Assembly (NCBI GenBank): GCA_022565195.1
Contig: JADFJZ010000009.1
Location: forward strand, 1 to 11,396
Origin: Planctomycetota bacterium
GTDB lineage: Bacteria > Planctomycetota > Phycisphaerae > UBA1845 > CAIVHJ01
DNA: 11,396 nucleotides
Direction of reading: 5' to 3'
The position numbers were made by a program, and so were the translations under genes. Every line of letters begins with the position of its first letter. Position 1 is the first letter of the stretch. This document shows positions 6,194 to 11,396 of this stretch, piece after piece. The notes below the pieces were generated by a model. It was given only the letters and a program-made list of their open reading frames with translations. It ran no database searches and was not told where the DNA came from.

Positions 6194-9043
6194 ATGAGCA
6201 GAATCAGCGTGCAGGACAACACAACGGCACAGCGGATCAAGTACGTCCCGGCCGTCGGCCCCAGGCTGAAGAAGCTCCTGCTCGTGGTCTTCGGTCTTTT
6301 CGCGGTGCTGGTCGTCAATTCCGTCTATCTCGCGGCCGTCACATCTCTCGAATGGTTTACCAGCCGCACGTATCAAAACTACTTCTACCAATACATGTTC
6401 CTGGCACACCTCGTTCTCGGATTGCTGATTGTGCTGCCCGTGGTGATCTTCGGTGCGCTGCATATCAGGAACGCACGGCATCGGCCGAACCGGCGGGCCA
6501 TCAAAGTCGGATATGCCCTGTTCACGACCGCCCTGCTGCTGCTCGCGACCGGCCTTGTGCTCATGCGCCTCGATGTGTTCTCGGTCAGGATTGAAATTAA
6601 AAACCCGCAGGTTCGTTCGGTTGCTTATTGGCTGCACGTGATTGCTCCGCTGGCGGCGTGCTGGCTCTTTGTGTTGCACCGCCTGGCGGGCAGACGCATC
6701 CGCTGGAAAGTGGGCGCGGCCTGGGCGGGCGTGGCGCTGGTCTTCGCCGCGGTGATGGCCGGCCTGCACTCACAGGATCCGCGCCAGTGGAACATGGTCG
6801 GTCCCGAGTCGGGCGAAAAATACTTCTTTCCCTCCCTGGCGCGAACAGCCACGGGCAATTTCATCCCCGCGCGCACACTCATGAACGATGCCTACTGCCA
6901 GCAGTGCCATGCCGATGTTCATGAAAGCTGGTCGCACAGTATGCACCGTTTCGCGTCCTTCAACAATCCCGCTTACTCGTTCTCCGTCAAGAACACGCGC
7001 CAAGCGATGTACGAGCGCGACGGGAATGTGCAGGGGTCGCGTTTCTGCGCGGGTTGCCACGATCCCGTGCCGTTTTTCAGCGGTGCCTTCGACGATCCGC
7101 GGTTCGACGACCCCAACTACGACCTTTCAAAGGACGAAATGGCCCAGGCAGGGATTACCTGCACCACGTGCCATGCCATCACGCACATCAACAGCCCCAG
7201 GGGCAACGCCGATTTCACCATCGAGGAGCCGACGCATTATCCCTTCGCGTTCAGCGACAATACGTTCCTGCGGTGGGTCAACCGCCAGCTCGTCAAGTCC
7301 AATCCGGCGTTTCACAAGAAGACGTTCCTCAAGCCGCTGCACAAGACGGCGGAGTTCTGCGGCGCGTGCCACAAAGTGCATTTGCCCGTCGAGTTGAACG
7401 CCTACAAATGGCTGCGCGGGCAGAATCACTACGATGCGTTTCTGCTGAGCGGCGTCTCAGGCCACGGGGTGGCCAGCTTTTACTATCCGCCGAAGGCGGA
7501 GCCCAACTGCAACGGCTGCCACATGAAGCTGTCGGCCAGCGACGACTTCGGGGCCAAGTTCAACGATGACTCCGGCGACCTCACCGTACACGATCACCAG
7601 TTCCCCAGCGCCAACACTGCGATCCCGTATCTGCTGGACATGCCGGATGGAGTTATCGCCGCCCACGAGGAGTTCAACAAGGGTGTCATGCGGGTTGACT
7701 TGTTCGGCATCAGAGACGGTGGCGCCATCGACGCGCCCTTGTCAGCGCCGATCCGACCCCAAGTGCCGACCCTCGTACCCGGCAAGACCTATCTGGTGGA
7801 AACGGTGATTCGCACGCTCAAGATGGGCCATTCGTTCACGCAGGGCACCGTCGATTCCAATGAGATTTGGCTGTCGGTCGAAGTGTCTTCCGGCGGTCGC
7901 ATCATCGGCCGAAGTGGCGGATTGGCCCAGGACGGCGAGGTCGATCCCTGGTCGTATTTTGTCAACGCCTATGTCATTGATCGCAATGGCCACCGCATCG
8001 ATCGACGTAATGCGGAGGATATTTTCATCGCTCTTTACGATCACCAAATACCGCCCGGCGCCGGCGCCGTCGTACACTATCGTCTCGAAGTCCCGCACGA
8101 CATCACGGATCCGCTCACCGTCGAGGTCAAACTGCTGTACCGTAAGTTTGACACGACCTATCTGCGGCACTTTCAGGGCGAGGAGTTCGACGGCAATCGC
8201 CTGCCGATCATGACGCTCGCCGAGGACCGAGTGACTTTTTCCATCGACGGCGCCGCGAGCGAACCTGCGAATGAAGACTCCCCCATCCCCGAATGGCAGC
8301 GCTGGAATGACTATGGCATCGGGCTGCTGCGCGCCGGAAACGTGGGCTCAAGCCAAGGTGAGTTGAGGCAGGCGGAGGAAGCATTCGCCCGCGTCGAGGC
8401 ACTGGGGCGCCCGGACGGCCCGCTCAATCGGGCGCGCGTCTACATTAAGGAAGGACGGCTGGCGGAAGCGGTCCAAGCGCTCACCCGGGCTGCTGAGTTC
8501 GAGCCGCCCGCGCCCGCGTGGTCTGTCGCCTGGTTCTCCGGGCTTGTAAACAAGCAGAACGGACGCATCGATGAAGCCATCGAGAACTTCCTCGCCGTCG
8601 TCGGGATGGACACAGACGAGACACGCCGGCGCGGATTTGACTTCAGTTTGGACTACAGGCTCCTCAATGAACTGGGCCAAACGCTGTTCGAACGGGCCAA
8701 GTTGGAGCGCAGCGCCGAGCGAAAAGCCCATCGTGAAGCGTTCCTCACTGAGGCCGTCACGTGGTTCGAGCGTACGCTGGACATCGACCCGGAGAATGCG
8801 GCAGCGCACTACAATCTGTCGCTGCTCCATGCCCAACTGGGTAATTCGGGGCAGGCGGACAACCATCGCGCCTTGCACACCAAGTACAAGATCGACGACA
8901 ACGCCCGCGATCATGCCATCACTGCAGCGCGGCTGATGTCGCCCGCGGCAAACTACGCCGCCGAGGCCGTCGTGATCTATGATCTTCAGCGCGAAGCAGC
9001 CTACGAACTCGGCAAACCGGAAAGGACGCTTGGTCTGAAATGA
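6194..9043 (+). CDS. Membrane-bound pentahaem cytochrome c (c554-like) with b-type-like helices and TPR tail
   Basis: Predicted electron-transfer protein of 949 residues. Five hydrophobic helices sit at about 28-50, 67-89, 106-125, 145-163 and 174-191. His72/His90 in the second and His148/His162 in the fourth could ligate two b haems. Outside the membrane, five CxxCH c-haem sites follow: 235-239, 285-289, 323-327, 389-393 and 439-443. The first, YCQQCHADVHESWSHSMH, resembles the cytochrome c554/c' family. HDHQF (466-470) may supply an axial ligand. Residues about 490-690 are a beta-rich domain and about 700-900 contain TPR-like helices (for example NAAAHYNLSLLHAQLG). I chose ATG 6194 over TTG 6143 because the latter adds an unrelated leader over a possible promoter; the ribosome-binding site is weak. 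The stop overlaps the next gene (ATGA). The electron donor and acceptor are unknown; similar fusions are common in planctomycetes and acidobacteria. Confidence 0.85.
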   Translation: MSRISVQDNTTAQRIKYVPAVGPRLKKLLLVVFGLFAVLVVNSVYLAAVTSLEWFTSRTYQNYFYQYMFLAHLVLGLLIVLPVVIFGALHIRNARHRPNRRAIKVGYALFTTALLLLATGLVLMRLDVFSVRIEIKNPQVRSVAYWLHVIAPLAACWLFVLHRLAGRRIRWKVGAAWAGVALVFAAVMAGLHSQDPRQWNMVGPESGEKYFFPSLARTATGNFIPARTLMNDAYCQQCHADVHESWSHSMHRFASFNNPAYSFSVKNTRQAMYERDGNVQGSRFCAGCHDPVPFFSGAFDDPRFDDPNYDLSKDEMAQAGITCTTCHAITHINSPRGNADFTIEEPTHYPFAFSDNTFLRWVNRQLVKSNPAFHKKTFLKPLHKTAEFCGACHKVHLPVELNAYKWLRGQNHYDAFLLSGVSGHGVASFYYPPKAEPNCNGCHMKLSASDDFGAKFNDDSGDLTVHDHQFPSANTAIPYLLDMPDGVIAAHEEFNKGVMRVDLFGIRDGGAIDAPLSAPIRPQVPTLVPGKTYLVETVIRTLKMGHSFTQGTVDSNEIWLSVEVSSGGRIIGRSGGLAQDGEVDPWSYFVNAYVIDRNGHRIDRRNAEDIFIALYDHQIPPGAGAVVHYRLEVPHDITDPLTVEVKLLYRKFDTTYLRHFQGEEFDGNRLPIMTLAEDRVTFSIDGAASEPANEDSPIPEWQRWNDYGIGLLRAGNVGSSQGELRQAEEAFARVEALGRPDGPLNRARVYIKEGRLAEAVQALTRAAEFEPPAPAWSVAWFSGLVNKQNGRIDEAIENFLAVVGMDTDETRRRGFDFSLDYRLLNELGQTLFERAKLERSAERKAHREAFLTEAVTWFERTLDIDPENAAAHYNLSLLHAQLGNSGQADNHRALHTKYKIDDNARDHAITAARLMSPAANYAAEAVVIYDLQREAAYELGKPERTLGLK

Positions 9044-10914
9044 CGCTGAAAGATCAGAGTTCGCAGGACACCGACGGCGCGAATACCACCGAGTTCTCCG
9101 ACGACGAACTCGTCGCAGCCGATGACTCAATCATAGGCCGGGCGCTGGTGTGGTCAATTGTCGTCGTCGTGCTCGCCGCCGCGATTGGGGGCCTGCTCTT
9201 CGTGGCCAACCGGCCCGACGAGCCGCCGCCCGTCACGGAGGTCAAGATCCTCCCCCCGATGACCTTTGAGGCCACCGTCGATCCGCCCGAAGTTCGGTTC
9301 ACGGACATCACCGTTGAAGCGGGCATCGACTTCGTTCATGAGAACGGCGCTGTCGGTGACAAGCTCCTTCCCGAAACGATGGGCGCGGGCTGCGCGTTCT
9401 TTGACTACAACAACGACGGGCGGCCGGATCTGTTTCTCGTGAATTCGACCCATTGGCCGGACGCCACGCCGGCGGACGCACCCACGCCCGTAATGGCCCT
9501 TTACCGCAACGATGGAATGGGCCGTTTCAGCAACGTCACCGCCGAAGCGGGACTCGCGATTGGATTCTACGGCACCGGCGTAGCGGTCGGCGATTATGAC
9601 AATGACGGTAACGTGGACCTCTTTGTGACGGCCGTCGGACCCAACCGGCTGTTCCGCAACATCGGTGGCCGTTTCGAGGAAGTGACCGAAAAGGCCGGCG
9701 TCGCAGGTGAGCCCGACGGCTGGGGATCCAGCGCAGCCTTCTTCGACTACGACAACGACGGCCGACTTGACTTGTTCGTGTGCAACTATATCCGCTGGTC
9801 GCGGGAAATCGATTTCGAGGTCGATTACCGGCTTGTCGGCGTGGGTCGCGCCTACGGCCCGCCGATGAACTTCGCCGGCGCACACCCTTACCTCTATCAC
9901 AACAACGGTGATGGCACGTTCACGGACGTATCGAAGCAGGCCGGCATGAACATCGAAAACCCCGCGAGTCGAACGCCCGTCGCCAAATCGCTGGGCGTGG
10001 CGCCGAAGGACATCGACGGTGACGGGTGGATGGACCTCTTCGTGGCCAACGATACCGTGCCGAATTTTCTCTTTCGCAACCAGGGCGATGGAACCTTCAC
10101 TGAAATCGCCCTCACCGCCGGCGTAGCCTATGACGAAATGGGCTTCGCGTCCGGCGCCATGGGCATCGACGCGGGCTACTACCGCAATGACGAAACGCTC
10201 GGCTTTTTCATTGGGAACTTCGCCAACGAAATGACCAGCGTCTATGCCTCCCAGGGCGATCCGCTTCTCTATAGTGACGCTGCCATCGCCGAGGGCATTG
10301 GCGCGCCCACTCGGCTCATGCTGTCCTTCGGCATCTTTTTGTTCGATTATGATTTGGACGGACGCCTCGATTTGCTACAGACAAATGGCCACCTCGAAGA
10401 GCAAATCAACGTCCTCCAGCCGAGCCAGCACTACGAGCAGCCCGCCCAACTCTTCTGGAACGCCGGCCCAGCAAGGCGCAGCACCTTCGTCACGGTCGAT
10501 CCCGAGACCACGGGGGATCTGGCCAAGCCCGTCGTCGGGCGCGCCTCGGCGTTTGCCGATATCGACAACGATGGCGACCTCGATGTGATCATGACCCAAG
10601 TGGCGCGACGGCCGCTGCTGCTGCGAAACGACCAGAACCTGGGGCACAATTGGGTCCGCTTCAAGCTGATCGGAACCCGAACCAACCGAGACGCCATCGG
10701 CGCCCGCATCGAGCTGCGCGCCGGCGGCACCACGCAAGTACGCGAGGTCATGCCCACGCGGAGCTACCTGGCCCAGGTTGAACTGCCGGTCACCTTCGGG
10801 CTCGGCGATGCACAGTCAGTGGACGCGGTGGAGATCACTTGGCCAGACGGCACGAAGACTTCGCTTACGGGCGTTTTAACCAATCGCACGCACACGATCG
10901 TCCAAGACAAATGA
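9040..10914 (+). CDS. Membrane-anchored FG-GAP/VCBS repeat protein with C-terminal ASPIC/UnbV domain (CRTAC1 family)
   Basis: A 624-residue protein with an acidic cytoplasmic N-terminus, one membrane helix (about 35-57, WSIVVVVLAAAIGGLLFVA) and a large extracytoplasmic beta-propeller-like part. Six calcium-type loops of the form DxDxDGxxD begin at residues 122, 185, 236, 324, 436 and 507 (for example DYDNDGRLDLF and DIDNDGDLDV). Each repeat pairs with a LFRN/LYHNN-GDGTFTDV motif. The ASPIC/UnbV domain spans about 536-620 (HNWVRFKLIG, AIGARIELRAGG, VDAVEITWPDGT). The ATG overlaps the cytochrome stop; the nearest Shine-Dalgarno-like run, AAGGA at 9022-9026, is 13 nt away, so translation is probably coupled. 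The coupling suggests a partner or scaffold for the cytochrome, possibly in adhesion or protein-protein contact. No enzymatic residues are evident. Confidence 0.9.
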   Translation: MTLKDQSSQDTDGANTTEFSDDELVAADDSIIGRALVWSIVVVVLAAAIGGLLFVANRPDEPPPVTEVKILPPMTFEATVDPPEVRFTDITVEAGIDFVHENGAVGDKLLPETMGAGCAFFDYNNDGRPDLFLVNSTHWPDATPADAPTPVMALYRNDGMGRFSNVTAEAGLAIGFYGTGVAVGDYDNDGNVDLFVTAVGPNRLFRNIGGRFEEVTEKAGVAGEPDGWGSSAAFFDYDNDGRLDLFVCNYIRWSREIDFEVDYRLVGVGRAYGPPMNFAGAHPYLYHNNGDGTFTDVSKQAGMNIENPASRTPVAKSLGVAPKDIDGDGWMDLFVANDTVPNFLFRNQGDGTFTEIALTAGVAYDEMGFASGAMGIDAGYYRNDETLGFFIGNFANEMTSVYASQGDPLLYSDAAIAEGIGAPTRLMLSFGIFLFDYDLDGRLDLLQTNGHLEEQINVLQPSQHYEQPAQLFWNAGPARRSTFVTVDPETTGDLAKPVVGRASAFADIDNDGDLDVIMTQVARRPLLLRNDQNLGHNWVRFKLIGTRTNRDAIGARIELRAGGTTQVREVMPTRSYLAQVELPVTFGLGDAQSVDAVEITWPDGTKTSLTGVLTNRTHTIVQDK

Positions 10915-10931
10915 TGTTTGAACACCAAACA
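10915..10931 (+). terminator. AT-rich hairpin at the end of the FG-GAP gene
   Basis: TGTTTG (10915-10920) and CAAACA (10926-10931) form a 6-bp stem with loop AACAC immediately after the stop codon. No T-run follows. It may act with the next hairpin to protect or end the transcript. Confidence 0.25.
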
Positions 10932-10944
10932 GAAGCAAAGAGCC

Positions 10945-10981
10945 GCAGGCGGAATGGAATCCCGACCTGTCGGGAGCCTGC
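10945..10981 (+). terminator. Two-part GC-rich hairpin downstream of the FG-GAP gene
   Basis: Outer stem GCAGGC/GCCTGC (10945-10950 with 10976-10981) and inner stem TCCCGA/TCGGGA (10960-10965 with 10970-10975, loop CCTG) stack directly on the 3' side, with a 9-nt bulge on the 5' side. There is no T-run. Position suggests a transcript end or RNA-stability element. Confidence 0.35.
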
Positions 10982-11146
10982 CCGAAGCCCCATATGCAAC
11001 ACGTTCCCCTGTTGACGCCAGTGCGGCAATCCATTCACATGCCAACAAGCCGCCATCGTGAGGAACTACGCAGTACAGCGGAATGGCACTTCAGCAAGCT
11101 CCAAGAAGCGACGCATTGGGTGCGTGCATCCAACGGCCCAGCGCGG

Positions 11147-11152
11147 TATAAT
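11147..11152 (+). promoter_or_regulatory. Perfect -10 box (TATAAT) before the last gene
   Basis: TATAAT matches the sigma70 -10 consensus fully. The -35 region at the right spacing (GTGCAT, 11124-11129) is poor. The start of transcription would be near 11159, leaving a leader of about 40 nt. This suggests that the last gene begins its own transcript. Confidence 0.5.
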
Positions 11153-11185
11153 GACCCCGTGGACACGAGGCGCCAGCGGCTTTTT

Positions 11186-11192
11186 GGAGGAG
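11186..11192 (+). promoter_or_regulatory. Ribosome-binding site of the last gene
   Basis: GGAGGAG after a run of five T. It is 7 nt before GTG 11200 and 10 nt before ATG 11203, so either could be the start; the two differ by one residue only. Confidence 0.7.
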
Positions 11193-11202
11193 ATGCGGCG
11201 TG

Positions 11203-11396
11203 ATGAAGACCTTTGATTGGAGCGTCATTGCAATTGGCGGGCTGGCGATTCTGACGTTTGTCGTGTTGCGGGTTACGCAGCGCTCGTCGTCTCAAGACAG
11301 CACGCCGAGCAAACAACGCGGATCGGGAGCGGACGATCCCGGCCCGACCTACTCGAACAGTGCGTACGACCTGGCTCGTCTTTCTGAAGAGCGCAT
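11203..11396 (+). CDS. Membrane-anchored protein of unknown function, 3'-truncated by the window edge
   Basis: The first 64 codons are visible. The protein begins MKTFDW, followed by a hydrophobic helix at about residues 8-22 (IAIGGLAILTFVVLR), then a polar Ser/Gln/Asp-rich linker and YSNSAYDLARLSEER at the right edge. This is a typical N-terminal anchor with an extracytoplasmic domain still to come, or an uncleaved signal peptide. The start could equally be the GTG at 11200, which has better spacing to the ribosome-binding site. Its own TATAAT box suggests separate transcription from the cytochrome unit. I do not recognise the family: the conserved domain, if any, is beyond the window. Confidence 0.75.
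   Translation, partial: MKTFDWSVIAIGGLAILTFVVLRVTQRSSSQDSTPSKQRGSGADDPGPTYSNSAYDLARLSEER

Noticed and set aside
10994..11203. A 69-codon plus-strand frame before the last gene.
   Set aside because: It has no ribosome-binding site, contains the TATAAT box and ends on the start of the next gene. The composition is not protein-like.
1..11396. CRISPR arrays, tRNA genes, insertion sequences or phage genes.
   Set aside because: I saw no regularly spaced repeats, cloverleaf-like sequence, transposase motif or terminal inverted repeat with target duplication in the window.

Overview
The window is a GC-rich bacterial segment in which every supported gene lies on the + strand. The pairing of a multihaem cytochrome/TPR fusion with an FG-GAP/ASPIC-UnbV (CRTAC1-like) protein, together with a large secreted DUF1573 protein, suggests a planctomycete or a relative in the PVC/Acidobacteria sphere. 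This is inference from gene content; no rRNA or tRNA is present to settle it.

Region 1 (1-4191) is a tightly packed tryptophan operon: trpC (5' end outside the window), trpF, trpB, trpA, then a type I-beta DAHP synthase. Every junction overlaps (4, 4, 14 and 7 bp), so the genes are very probably co-transcribed and translationally coupled. Together they cover the last four chemical steps to tryptophan plus the entry step of the shikimate pathway. All the catalytic residues I could check are present.

Region 2 (4192-5904) starts with a 333-base intergenic stretch holding inverted repeats and a plausible sigma70-type promoter. It is followed by a gene for a secreted, Lys/Pro-rich, DUF1573-like protein. 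This is the most interesting locus. The reading frame is interrupted once, by a TGA at 4990-4992, exactly where DUF1573 proteins carry the first Cys of their CGC motif. The same frame then continues for about 300 codons with clear DUF1573-like sequence. Immediately after the TGA there is a hairpin with a G-first apical loop (GGTCC or GTC, depending on register) 19-20 nt downstream, which fits the bacterial SECIS rules. The simplest reading is an undescribed or poorly described selenoprotein; a nonsense mutation or sequencing error is the main alternative.

Region 3 (about 6135-10914) is a two-gene unit with an ATGA overlap. The first gene encodes a 949-residue protein with five membrane helices (His pairs suggest two b haems), five CxxCH c-haem sites, a beta-rich domain and a TPR tail. 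The second encodes a membrane-anchored six-repeat FG-GAP protein with a C-terminal ASPIC/UnbV domain. They look like a periplasm-facing electron-transfer module with a cell-surface scaffold partner, but the substrate is unknown.

Region 4 (10915-11396) has two hairpins that may end the previous unit, a perfect TATAAT, a strong ribosome-binding site and the first 64 codons of a membrane-anchored protein that runs off the window.
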